Of a stretch of 64,000 nucleotides of DNA, positions 8,038 to 15,943 are shown piece by piece. Every line of letters starts with the position of its first letter. Positions within the stretch are counted from its first letter, which is position 1. Under the pieces are notes generated by a model. That model was given only the letters and a program-made list of their open reading frames with translations, was not told the DNA's origin and made no database searches. The translations under genes were made by a program, and so were the position numbers. The DNA comes from Nonomuraea wenchangensis (GTDB lineage Bacteria > Actinomycetota > Actinomycetes > Streptosporangiales > Streptosporangiaceae): NCBI RefSeq assembly GCF_900111685.1, contig NZ_FOHX01000018.1, positions 62,001 to 126,000 on the forward strand, given 5' to 3'.

Positions 8038-9150
8038 TCAGCGGATGCGGCACGCTTCGAGCCGGTCCCGGTCGAGCCGGACGCCGAGGCCGGGTGACGT
8101 GGGCGGCAGCAGGAAGCCGTCCTCGATGACGAGCTCGGTCGTGACGACGTCACCCGCGTGGTAGAGGTGCCCGGCCACGTCGCTCGGCTGGTCCAGCCGG
8201 GGGACGCTGAAGGCGAGATGGGCGGCCGCGGCGGTGCCGGCGCCCAGCTCGGGCATGCTGCCGACGGCCACGCCGACGCCGGCGACCGCGCACAGGTCGG
8301 CGATGCGCCGGGCCGCGGTCAGCCCGCCGGCCTCGGGCACGTAGATGTTGATCACGTCGGCGGCGCGGGCCCTGATCGCCCGCCAGGCGTCGTCGGGCGA
8401 CCAGACGCTCTCGTCCGCCATGATCGGCACGGCGGTGGCGGCGCGCACCTCGGCCATGCCGTCGAGGTCGGCCGCGGGGAGCGGCTGCTCGACCGACAGC
8501 ACGCCGTACGGCTCCAGCCGCCGCACCAGCGTGACGGCGTCCTTGGCCAGGCGGCAGGCCATGTTGAGATCGACCCGGATGCCGAGGCCGGGGCCGTGCT
8601 CGGCGCGCAGCGCGGCCACGGCCGCCACGAGCAGGTCGTGGTCGCCGGCCCCCTTGACCTTGACGGTGCGAAATCCCTGCCCGGCCAGCTCCGCGGCCCG
8701 CGCCAGCACCTGGGGCACCGGCGCGACCGGCAGCGACATCGACAGCGGCACCCGGTCGCGGGCGAGCCCGCCCAGCAGGCTGTGGACGGGCTGCCCGGCG
8801 GCCTGCCCGGCGAGGTCGAGCAGCGCGGTCTCGACGCCGGCGACGGCGGCGAGCGAGTGCCGGCCGAAGGCGAGGACGTCGGCGGCGACGGCCTGGAACC
8901 GGGTCACCTCGAACGGGTTCATGCCGACGACGGCGGGCGCGAGCAGCGTGTTGACGGCGTCGCAGAGCGCCGCGCCGTCGCCGTGCCAGATGAGCGAGAT
9001 CTCGCCCACGCCGAGCGAGCCGTCGTCGGCCTCGGCCAGCACGATGCCGTAGTCGGAGGTGGTCTGGGTGCCGAGCGCCGAGGTGAACGGCTCGCGCAGC
9101 GGCACGGATACGGGCACGGCCTCCAGCCGCGTGACTCTCATCGTGCTCAT
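8038..9150 (-). CDS. Enolase-superfamily (mandelate racemase/muconate lactonising) enzyme
   Basis: At 370 residues this has a normal enolase-superfamily length, with a capping domain (about 1-130) and a barrel. Visible active-site groups are K164-x-K166 (TVKVKG) and the Mg ligands D194 (RVDLN), E221 (SVEQPL) and D246 (MADES). The strand that carries the second catalytic Lys in the MLE subgroup reads INIYVPEAGG, with Tyr270 at that place. This points to a dehydratase or epimerase variant rather than standard muconate cycloisomerase. The ATG at 9150 overlaps the permease stop (ATGA). It probably abstracts the α-proton of an imported sugar acid. The substrate is unknown. Confidence 0.9.
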   Translation of the reverse strand: MSTMRVTRLEAVPVSVPLREPFTSALGTQTTSDYGIVLAEADDGSLGVGEISLIWHGDGAALCDAVNTLLAPAVVGMNPFEVTRFQAVAADVLAFGRHSLAAVAGVETALLDLAGQAAGQPVHSLLGGLARDRVPLSMSLPVAPVPQVLARAAELAGQGFRTVKVKGAGDHDLLVAAVAALRAEHGPGLGIRVDLNMACRLAKDAVTLVRRLEPYGVLSVEQPLPAADLDGMAEVRAATAVPIMADESVWSPDDAWRAIRARAADVINIYVPEAGGLTAARRIADLCAVAGVGVAVGSMPELGAGTAAAAHLAFSVPRLDQPSDVAGHLYHAGDVVTTELVIEDGFLLPPTSPGLGVRLDRDRLEACRIR

Positions 9151-9980
9151 CCCTTGGTGGCGCCGGACAGGACATCGGTGAAGAAGTAGCGCTGCAGCAG
9201 CAGGAAGATGACGACCACGGGCAGGGACGCGATCACCGCGACGGCGGCGATGTGGTGCCAGTTGGACGTCAGCGTGGACATGAAGTACTGCAGCCCGACG
9301 GAGATGGTGAAGTTGCCGTGGTCCTGCATGATCACCAGCGGCCAGAGGAAGTCCGACCAGGTCAGTGTGAACACCAGGATCGCCGAGGTGGCGAGCGGCG
9401 CCTTCACCAGCGGCAGCATCACCTGCAGGAACATCCGGGGCGGCGCGCAGCCGTCGATCCGCGCGGCCTCCTCCAGCTCGTCCGGCAGCCCGGCGAACGC
9501 CTCGCGCAGGATGTAGACCGACAGCCACATGTTGACCGCGGCGGTCGGCAGGACGATGCCGAGCAGGTGGTCGGTCAGCCCCATCTCCTTGGCGGCGACG
9601 AACAGCGGCAGCATGATCGCCGGGAACGGCACCACCATCGTGCTGATGCCGAGCAGGAAGAGCAGCTTGCGGCCGCGGAAGGCGAACCTGGCCAGCGCGA
9701 ACCCGAGCAGCGCCGCCACCGACACGTTGAGCAGCACCGTGCCGGCGGAGGCGAGGAGGCTGTTGACGAAGTAGCGCTGCACGTCCGCCTGGTTCCACAC
9801 GTACGCGTAGTTGTCCAGCGTCGGCGAGGCCGGGACGAGCTCCGGCGGCACCGCGAACACGTCGCCGCGTCCCTTGAACGAGGTGGACAGCAGCCACAGG
9901 ACGGGCGCGAGCGCGAGCGCCGCCCCGGCCGTCAGCACAGCCAGCACGGCCGTCCGGGTGCCGAGCCCGAACACCTTCAT
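9147..9980 (-). CDS. ABC sugar transporter permease (MalG/UgpE type)
   Basis: A 277-residue CUT1 permease with six membrane segments. The EAA loop reads ELEEAARIDGCAPPRMFLQVMLPLVKAPLATS (about residues 167-198), the cytoplasmic contact for the ATPase. It starts at 9980, overlapping the partner permease by ATGA, and is itself coupled to the enolase-family gene. No ATPase gene is in the operon, as is usual in actinobacteria where a shared MsiK-type ATPase energises many CUT1 importers. Confidence 0.93.
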   Translation of the reverse strand: MKVFGLGTRTAVLAVLTAGAALALAPVLWLLSTSFKGRGDVFAVPPELVPASPTLDNYAYVWNQADVQRYFVNSLLASAGTVLLNVSVAALLGFALARFAFRGRKLLFLLGISTMVVPFPAIMLPLFVAAKEMGLTDHLLGIVLPTAAVNMWLSVYILREAFAGLPDELEEAARIDGCAPPRMFLQVMLPLVKAPLATSAILVFTLTWSDFLWPLVIMQDHGNFTISVGLQYFMSTLTSNWHHIAAVAVIASLPVVVIFLLLQRYFFTDVLSGATKG

Positions 9981-10900
9981 CGTGACCTCCCCGCGAGCCG
10001 CAGGCCGAGCAGCACGAGCCCCAGCACCAGGGCCAGCAGCACCACCGCCATCGCGCTGGAGTAGCCGAACTTGAAGTAGGAGAAGGCCGACTCCCAGATG
10101 TAGTAGGCGGTGTTCTTGCTGGCGTTGGCCGGGCCGCCGCCGGTGAGCACGTAGATCTCGTCGAACATGCGCATCGCGGCGACGAACGCGATGACCGAGC
10201 TGAGCACGATCGAGCCGCGCAGGTGCGGCACGACGATCGAGCCGAAGGTGCGCACGTGGCCGGCCCCGTCGATGGCGGCGGCCTCCAGCTGGTCGTCCGG
10301 CATGGTGGCGAGGCCGGCCAGGTAGATCAGCAGGTAGATGCCGAACGCCCGCCAGACGATGACGCCGGTGACGGTCCAGATGGCGAGCGCGGGGTCGGAC
10401 AGCCAGGAGACCGGCCCGCTCGTCAGCCCGGTCGTCACCAGCACGTAGTTGACCAGGCCGCCCTCGTCGAGCAGCCACTTCCACGCCACCGACGAGACGA
10501 TGATCGGCACGACGACCGGCAGGTAGAGCACCGCGCGGAAGAACCGGCGGAACGGGATGCCGCGGTGGATCCAGTACGCGACCGGCAGCGGCAGGCAGAC
10601 CAGCAGGACCGTCGCCACCGCCGTGATCAGGCCGGAGTTGAGCAGCGTCCGGTGGAAGACGGAGTCGCCGGCAAGCCTGCCGTACTGCTCCAGCCCGACG
10701 AAGTTCGCGGCGGTGAGTCCGTTGAAGTCGGTGAAGCTGAACAGGACCGTGTTGAGCACCGGGTAGAGGACGAACCCGCCGATGAGCATCACGGCGGGGA
10801 CGGCGAACAGCCAGCCCCAGCCGCTCTCGCCCAGCCCGCGGGCCTTCGCGAGCGGGCGCGGCGGCGAGACCCGCCGCGCCCGGACGGCCGAACCGCTCAC
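9977..10900 (-). CDS. ABC sugar transporter permease (MalF/UgpA type)
   Basis: A 307-residue CUT1 permease with six predicted membrane segments. The EAA motif is QLEAAAIDGAGHVRTFGSIVVPHLRGS near residue 217. The GTG start at 10900 overlaps the stop of the binding-protein gene (GTGA). Together with the permease at 9147-9980 it forms the membrane pore of a carbohydrate importer fed by the lipoprotein at 10897-12204. Confidence 0.93.
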   Translation of the reverse strand: MSGSAVRARRVSPPRPLAKARGLGESGWGWLFAVPAVMLIGGFVLYPVLNTVLFSFTDFNGLTAANFVGLEQYGRLAGDSVFHRTLLNSGLITAVATVLLVCLPLPVAYWIHRGIPFRRFFRAVLYLPVVVPIIVSSVAWKWLLDEGGLVNYVLVTTGLTSGPVSWLSDPALAIWTVTGVIVWRAFGIYLLIYLAGLATMPDDQLEAAAIDGAGHVRTFGSIVVPHLRGSIVLSSVIAFVAAMRMFDEIYVLTGGGPANASKNTAYYIWESAFSYFKFGYSSAMAVVLLALVLGLVLLGLRLAGRSR

Positions 10901-12204
10901 GAGCCCGCCGCGAGCAGCTCGTCCCAGCGCTTGGCGGCGTCCTGCAGGGCCCGCTCGGCGGGCTTGTCGCCGAGCAGCGCCGACTGGAACTCCGCGCGGA
11001 GCGCCGCGAACATCTCGGCCACGGCCGGATGCTTGGGCCAGTAGAACTTGACCTCCTGGTCGACCAGGACCTTCGTCTCCTCGGTCGTCTGGAAGTAGGG
11101 GTCCTTGGCGATCGAGGCCAGGCCGGGCAGCACGGGCGCCTGCTTGGCCAGCTCCAGGGTGGTGCCGCTGAAGTAGCGGGCGAAGTCGAGCGCCTCCTTG
11201 GGGTGCTTGGCGGCGCGCGGGATCGCGAAGTGCTGCAGGAAGCCGTTGGCGGCGCCGCCCGCGCCCTCGGGGTGCTCGGCGACCTTGAACTTCTTGAAGG
11301 TCTGCTCGTCGGTGTTGTCCTTGAGCCAGCGCAGGATCCACGGTCCGAGGAAGACCATGCCGGTCTTGCCCTGGGCGAGGATCTTGGCGCCGTCCATGAC
11401 GCCGCCGTTGACGGAGGTGCGGTCGATCCAGCCCTCGGCCACGCCCTTGGCGTACTGGTCGAGGTGGGCGACGGCCTCCGGCGTGGCGAAGGCGGCCTTC
11501 TTGCCGTCGTCCGACAGCAGCGGCACGCCTGCCTGGCCTGCGAGGATGTCGGACGGGTTGCCGGCGTCGTCGAAGTCGTCGAGCGTCTGGACGAAGCCGG
11601 AGGCGCCGGTCTTGTCGTGGATGGCGCGGGCGGCGGCGAACACCTCGTCCCAGTTCGCGGGCGGCTTGGCCGGGTCGAGGCCGGCCTTCTCGAACAGGTC
11701 GGCGTTGTAGATGAGCGCCGAGACGCTGCCGTAGAACGGGATCGCGTACGCCTTGCCGCCGATCACGCCCGCGTCCCACAGGCCGGGCACGTACTCGGCG
11801 GCGACGGCGCCGGCGTCCTGGGTCAGCTCGTCGATCGGGTAGATGGTGTCGGTCGCGGCGAACTTCGGGAGGATGAACGGCGTCATGTTGACGACGTCGG
11901 GGGTCGCGCCGCCGCTGATCGCCGCGAGCAGCTTGCTCTGGGTCTGCTCGAAGTCGGGGATGTCCACCCACTTGATCGTCACGCCGGGGTGCTGCTGCTC
12001 GTAGCGGCTGATCGCGCCCTCGATGTAGGGCGTGTAGCCCTCCTTGAGGTTGATCGTCCAGAACTCGAGTGTGGCGGGGCCGCCGGAGGGGGCCGCCTCG
12101 CTGGTGGTCCCGCCGAAGACGCCGCACGCGCTGATCATCAGGGAGGCGGCTCCGATGGCGGTGGCGGCGAGGAAGCGCCGTCGCGAGGGCCGGGTCGGCA
12201 CCAT
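10897..12204 (-). CDS. Sugar ABC transporter substrate-binding lipoprotein
   Basis: This 435-residue extracellular solute-binding protein (family 1) begins the catabolic operon. Residues 5-10 (RPSRRR) plus a hydrophobic stretch and the lipobox MISAC give a Tat-type lipoprotein signal with Cys27 as the lipidated residue. The mature part has the usual family features: LEFWTINLKEGYTPYIEGAISRYEQQHPGV near the start, ISGGATPDVVNM, and YAIPFYGSVSALIYN. The ligand is unknown; downstream enzymes suggest a sugar or sugar acid, possibly released by the secreted glycosidase encoded last in the operon. Confidence 0.93.
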   Translation of the reverse strand: MVPTRPSRRRFLAATAIGAASLMISACGVFGGTTSEAAPSGGPATLEFWTINLKEGYTPYIEGAISRYEQQHPGVTIKWVDIPDFEQTQSKLLAAISGGATPDVVNMTPFILPKFAATDTIYPIDELTQDAGAVAAEYVPGLWDAGVIGGKAYAIPFYGSVSALIYNADLFEKAGLDPAKPPANWDEVFAAARAIHDKTGASGFVQTLDDFDDAGNPSDILAGQAGVPLLSDDGKKAAFATPEAVAHLDQYAKGVAEGWIDRTSVNGGVMDGAKILAQGKTGMVFLGPWILRWLKDNTDEQTFKKFKVAEHPEGAGGAANGFLQHFAIPRAAKHPKEALDFARYFSGTTLELAKQAPVLPGLASIAKDPYFQTTEETKVLVDQEVKFYWPKHPAVAEMFAALRAEFQSALLGDKPAERALQDAAKRWDELLAAGS

Positions 12205-12260
12205 GAACTACTCCTTTCGCCCACGAACCCTTCCGCATCGCGTCGCGCTATTCCGGCGAT

Positions 12261-12281
12261 GTTCGAAAATAGTTCGTTAAC
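12261..12281. promoter_or_regulatory. Candidate operator before the catabolic operon
   Basis: An inverted repeat TTCG-x4-8-CGAA type lies 57 bp upstream of the binding-protein start; on the minus strand it begins GTTAACGAA and ends TTCGAAC. A closely similar element sits just before the regulator gene (13636-13657), so both are likely bound by that regulator. The pairing was found by eye. Confidence 0.5.
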
Positions 12282-12315
12282 TGGGCTAGAGTGTGCCCGG
12301 ACGCCCGCGACGACG

Positions 12316-13626
12316 TCAAGGGGTGTCGAGCTTGCCGACGATGTCGAGCCGGTAGAGCGTCTTGGGGCGGCCCCGCTTGTTCGGCTGGGCCATGCCGACC
12401 GGCGCGGCCAGCCCGCTCTCGCGCAGCAGCCGCATGATCCGCCGGCCGCTCGGCGCGCTGACCTTCAGCGCCTGCCCGATCTCCTCCGCGCTCGCCGCCG
12501 CGCCGAGCAGCCTGCGCTCCAGCCCGACCAGGCGCGACAGCGTGGCCACGCCGAGCCCGGCCCGCCTCGCCAGCTCGCGCAGGCCCGCCTCGTCGGTCTT
12601 GAACGCGTAGCGCAGCGGCTCCTCCTCGGCCTGCCCCATGGGGCCGATGACCAGGCCGTCCTCGGTCATCAGGAACCCTGTGTCGCCGCCTTCCTCCATC
12701 GCCCGGCGCACCGCCATCTCCGCGTGCCGCACCGAGTCGCGGGCCGACTCGCCGACGCCGAAGCCGACCGCCATGCGCACGCCGAGCCGGGCGCGCACCT
12801 CCTCCAGCAGCGGCACGCTCGTCCAGGACCGGGTGATCTCCTCCAGCAGGCCCTTGTGCGCGAACACCAGCACCGACTGGTCGCCGCGCGCCTCCACCCA
12901 CGCCTCGGCGAAGGCCGGCGCGTCGAAGAACATGCGCAACGTGTTGACCCGCTCGACGCCGGCCTCGTACAGGCCGGACTCCTCCAGCAGGCGGTAGACG
13001 GCGGTGGCGAAGCGCAGGTTGGAGTGCCGGGCGGAGACGGCGCGGAGCACGACCTCGTTCATCGCCGACCTGATCGAGGCCACCACGGGCACCGAGCGCA
13101 GCACCGGCACGTCCAGCTCCGCCATCAGGCGGGAGTAGACCCGGCTGCGGCCGGTGACCGCGTAGTGGGTGCCGTGCCGCCGCCTGGCCTCCAGGTGGAA
13201 GGCGACGATCTCCTCCACCTCCTGGTCCGGCCCGTACGGCAGCACCCGCGTCGCCCGCGGCGGCAGGCCCAGCTCGCGGGCGAACTCCTCGGCCACCTGC
13301 TCCTCGAAGGTGTCGACGCTGGCCGGGACCAGCGGCAGGCCCTGCTCGCGGGCGCGCAGCAGGGCGAGCGCCAGATCGATGGGGCCGAGCCGCGCCACCC
13401 CGACGGGCATGCCCTCGGGCAGCAGGTGGCGGCACCGGTCGAGGGGCATCGGGCCGGCGAAGAAGACGGCGTCGACCTCCTCCAGCGCCTGGCGCACGGA
13501 ATCACCGATGCCCGCTTCGTCCTCATAGCGGATCCATCGCGCCTCCACCCCTCCGAGATGGGCGAGCGCCGCCTCGAAGACCTCGGCGCCCTGCACGGGA
13601 ACGACAATCGCTAGGCGTGTCCTCAC
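12316..13626 (-). CDS. Atypical transcriptional regulator: sensor region plus C-terminal winged helix
   Basis: A 436-residue protein with no membrane segment. The N-terminal part (about 1-110) alternates strands and helices like a small-molecule sensor domain. The central part contains VRMAVGFGVGESARDSVRHAEMAVRRAMEEGG, followed by TGFLMTEDG, which resembles the degenerate GGDEF/nucleotide-cyclohydrolase-like fold seen in some regulators. Near residue 345 FKTDEAGLRELARRAGLGVATLSRLVGL begins an HTH, followed by a second, winged-helix-like segment SAPSGRRIMRLLRESGLAAPVGMAQPNKRGRPKTLYRL. It lies directly upstream of the sugar operon, in the same orientation, with a similar operator in front of each, so it is the probable pathway regulator. 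The family name is uncertain. Confidence 0.75.
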   Translation of the reverse strand: MRTRLAIVVPVQGAEVFEAALAHLGGVEARWIRYEDEAGIGDSVRQALEEVDAVFFAGPMPLDRCRHLLPEGMPVGVARLGPIDLALALLRAREQGLPLVPASVDTFEEQVAEEFARELGLPPRATRVLPYGPDQEVEEIVAFHLEARRRHGTHYAVTGRSRVYSRLMAELDVPVLRSVPVVASIRSAMNEVVLRAVSARHSNLRFATAVYRLLEESGLYEAGVERVNTLRMFFDAPAFAEAWVEARGDQSVLVFAHKGLLEEITRSWTSVPLLEEVRARLGVRMAVGFGVGESARDSVRHAEMAVRRAMEEGGDTGFLMTEDGLVIGPMGQAEEEPLRYAFKTDEAGLRELARRAGLGVATLSRLVGLERRLLGAAASAEEIGQALKVSAPSGRRIMRLLRESGLAAPVGMAQPNKRGRPKTLYRLDIVGKLDTP

Positions 13627-13635
13627 ATCGGCAGC

Positions 13636-13657
13636 TTAACCGAAATTAGATCGTAAC
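13636..13657. promoter_or_regulatory. Candidate autoregulatory operator
   Basis: This element has the layout TTAAC-CGAA-n6-TCG-TAAC and starts 10 bp upstream of the regulator gene. It matches the element at 12261-12281 (TTAAC-GAA-n7-TCG-AAC). It also lies in the promoter region of the divergent creatininase-family gene, so one bound dimer could govern both directions. Confidence 0.45.
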
Positions 13658-13671
13658 GAGGGCGGACGGGG

Positions 13672-13699
13672 TTGCCGGGGCGCGTCCGCTCGCTATATA
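13672..13699 (+). promoter_or_regulatory. Promoter of the creatininase-family gene, probably leaderless
   Basis: TTGCCG (13672-13677) and TATATA (13694-13699) are 16 bp apart. The expected transcription start falls within a few bases of the ATG at 13710, and no Shine-Dalgarno sequence precedes that ATG. A leaderless transcript is the simplest reading. Confidence 0.5.
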
Positions 13700-13709
13700 C
13701 GTTCTATTT

Positions 13710-14477
13710 ATGAACATGAGGTCGTTCTCTCTCGCCGAGCTGTCCAGCCCGGAGATCGGCCGCGTGGCGGCCTCGGCCGTGCTCGTGCTGCCGGTCGGCG
13801 CGGTGGAGCAGCACGGCGCCGGCCTTCCCACGGGCACGGACGCCCTGGTCAGCGCCGAGATCGCGCACCGGGCCGCCGCCCCGCTGACCGGCGTGCCGGT
13901 GCTGGTCGCGCCGGTCCTGCCGTACGGCTCCTCGCACCACCACCTGCCGCTGCCCGGGACGCTCTCGCTGCGCAGCCGCACCCTGCTCGCCGTGCTCGGC
14001 GATCTGATCGAAAGTGCCGCCGTGGCCGGGTTCCGCAGGATCGTGCTGTTCAACGGGCACGGCGGCAACGACGACCTGATCCGGCAGGCGGCCCGCGACG
14101 CCGTGCTCGACCTGCCGATCGCGGTGGGCGCGGCCTCGTACTGGTCGCTCGGCGGCGACCGCCTCGCGGAGCTCGCCCGGGAGGCCGGGATCACGCACGT
14201 GCCCGGCCACGCGGGCGCCTTCGAGGCCGCGCTCACGCTCGCCCTCGGCGCCACGCTCCCGGCCGCGTCCTCCTCGGCGCCCTCCTCGGGGCCCGTCGAG
14301 CCGCCGCGCGAGCCGGCTTACGGGTTCGCCATGGAGCACGGCTGGATCGCCCGCATGGGAGGGGTCACCGACCCCATCACCCCCGCCACGCGCGAGGTCG
14401 GCGAACGCCTCCTGGACCACCTGGTCACCGCGTTCACGGCGTACCTGGAGGCGTTCGCCCGCGACTTCCAGCGTTAG
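13710..14477 (+). CDS. Creatininase/creatinine amidohydrolase family protein
   Basis: A 255-residue protein with the family's metal-site motifs: PVGAVEQHG (about residues 29-37, Glu and His ligands), the GTDALVS acid, the SSHHHLPLPGT loop, NGHGGN (about 114-119) and HAGAFE (about 173-178). Members hydrolyse cyclic amides or act in cofactor maturation (MftE). No mycofactocin genes are near, so it more likely acts in the divergent sugar-catabolism cluster, for example on a lactam or amide intermediate. A second ATG lies two codons in. The start at 13710 fits leaderless translation from the TATATA promoter. Confidence 0.9.
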   Translation: MNMRSFSLAELSSPEIGRVAASAVLVLPVGAVEQHGAGLPTGTDALVSAEIAHRAAAPLTGVPVLVAPVLPYGSSHHHLPLPGTLSLRSRTLLAVLGDLIESAAVAGFRRIVLFNGHGGNDDLIRQAARDAVLDLPIAVGAASYWSLGGDRLAELAREAGITHVPGHAGAFEAALTLALGATLPAASSSAPSSGPVEPPREPAYGFAMEHGWIARMGGVTDPITPATREVGERLLDHLVTAFTAYLEAFARDFQR

Positions 14478-14489
14478 GCGCGACGGTCG

Positions 14490-15098
14490 TCAGGGGAGCG
14501 GCCAGGTGCGCAAGGCGGCGTCGGCCATCTCCTGGAGCTCTGCGCGGCCGACGCCGCTCGCGGCCTGGACGGCGATGCCGAACGCCAAGGTGGTGACGTA
14601 GCGGGCCAGCAGCCTCGGATCGCTCTCCGGCGGCAGGTCGCCGTCGTCGACGGCGCGCTGGAACCGTTCGCGGAGGCGGGAGCAGCCGTCGTTGCGCCAG
14701 GCGGCCAGTAGATCGCGCACCTCGCGCCCGGCGTCGCTGGCGGCCAGCGCGCCCTGGACGCCGAGGCAACCGTGGGGGTGGGCGGGCCGGGTGGTGGTCC
14801 GGACGACGCCGGCCAGGATCGCGGTGGCGACGCCGAGGGCGGTCGGCTCCTCCAGGGCCCGGGCCAGGTAGGCGCTCGGGCCTTCGGTATAGCGCTCCAG
14901 GGCCTTGCGGAACAGCTCCTCCTTGTTGCCGAAGGCCGCGTACATGCTCTTGGCGGAGATGCCCATCGCCTCGGTCAGGGTGGCGAGGCTGGCCCCCTCG
15001 TAGCCGTGCTCCCAGAAGGCCAGCATGGCGCGTTCGAGAGCTTCGTCGGCGTCGAATCCTCGCGGCCGGCCGATAGGGCCGCTCTGTCTGGTCACCAC
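14490..15098 (-). CDS. TetR/AcrR-family repressor
   Basis: A 202-residue TetR protein. The HTH is at about residues 28-60 (GYEGASLATLTEAMGISAKSMYAAFGNKEELF), preceded by GRPRGFDADEAL. The C-terminal region carries HPHGCLGVQGALA and the regular helices of the LmrA/YxaF-like subgroup. Tandem GTG codons at 15098 and 15095 are both possible starts. It diverges from an SDR gene and a coupled F420/NADP-type reductase gene, and the intergenic region holds two copies of a palindromic operator, so it probably represses both transcripts until a small electrophile or drug binds. Confidence 0.93.
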   Translation of the reverse strand: MVTRQSGPIGRPRGFDADEALERAMLAFWEHGYEGASLATLTEAMGISAKSMYAAFGNKEELFRKALERYTEGPSAYLARALEEPTALGVATAILAGVVRTTTRPAHPHGCLGVQGALAASDAGREVRDLLAAWRNDGCSRLRERFQRAVDDGDLPPESDPRLLARYVTTLAFGIAVQAASGVGRAELQEMADAALRTWPLP

Positions 15099-15120
15099 GC
15101 CCCGAAGCCTACCTCTTTTC

Positions 15121-15171
15121 GCATCGATCGCTGCAGAAGTGCTATGTTCGACTTCTGCAGCGATCGCTGCA
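15121..15171. promoter_or_regulatory. Two-copy palindromic TetR operator
   Basis: The copy at 15156-15171 (TGCAGCGATCGCTGCA) is a perfect 16-bp palindrome, and a near copy lies at 15120-15135. In addition 15125-15140 and 15151-15166 form a perfect 16-bp inverted repeat around a 10-bp spacer. Both sites lie between the divergent TetR gene and the SDR gene, where a TetR dimer pair would cover both promoters. Confidence 0.75.
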
Positions 15172-15193
15172 TAAATTCGAGGAGGTCACTGAC

Positions 15194-15943
15194 ATGGGAC
15201 TGCTTGAGGGCAAGACCGCGCTCGTCACCGGCGGCAACAGCGGGATCGGCCTGGCCAGCGCCGTACGCATGGCGGCCGAGGGCGCGCACGTGTTCATCAC
15301 CGGCCGGCGCGAGGCCGAGCTCGACGCGGCCGTCGCGGCGATCGGCCCGGCGGCCACGGCCGTGGTCGGCGACATCGCGAACCTGGCCGACCTGGACCGG
15401 CTCTACGAGACGATCCGCGACCGGGGGCAGGGCCTGGACGTCCTGTTCGCCAACGCCTCCGTCGCCGAGTTCGTGCCGCTGGAGCAAGTGACCGAGGAGC
15501 ACTTCGACACCCTCTTCGGCATCAACGTCCGGGGCACGCTGTTCACCGTCCAGAAGGCGCTGCCGCTGCTCAACGACGGCGCCTCGGTGATACTGAACGG
15601 CTCCACCAACGCGGACGTCGGCGACACAGCGTTCGGCGTGTACGCCGCGTCCAAGGCCGCCACCCGCTCGTTCGCCCGGACCTGGGCCAACGAGCTCAAG
15701 GGACGCGGCATCCGGGTCAACACCATCACCCCCGGCCCGACCGACACCCCCGGACTGTCGGGGCTCGTCGGCAGCCCGGAGGAGGCCGACGGCTTCAAGC
15801 GGCAACTGGCCGAGCACGTGCCGCTCGGCCGGCTCGCCCGCCCGGAGGAGATCGCCGCCGCCGTGACCTTCCTCGCCTCCGCGCAGAGCAGCTTCATCAC
15901 CGGTTCGAGCCTGTACGTCGACGGCGGCCTGAACCAGATCTGA
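15194..15943 (+). CDS. SDR-family oxidoreductase under TetR control
   Basis: A complete classical SDR of 249 residues: TGGNSGIG cofactor loop (about 12-19), GDIANL, the NAS variant of NNAG, catalytic serine region LNGSTNA, YAASKAA with Tyr and Lys, and the PGPTDTPG loop. The ribosome site GGAGG is about 8 nt before the ATG. The gene overlaps the following reductase by TGATG, so they are co-translated. GRRE after β2 suggests NADP. The likely role is detoxification or reduction of a carbonyl compound; the substrate is unknown. Confidence 0.93.
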   Translation: MGLLEGKTALVTGGNSGIGLASAVRMAAEGAHVFITGRREAELDAAVAAIGPAATAVVGDIANLADLDRLYETIRDRGQGLDVLFANASVAEFVPLEQVTEEHFDTLFGINVRGTLFTVQKALPLLNDGASVILNGSTNADVGDTAFGVYAASKAATRSFARTWANELKGRGIRVNTITPGPTDTPGLSGLVGSPEEADGFKRQLAEHVPLGRLARPEEIAAAVTFLASAQSSFITGSSLYVDGGLNQI

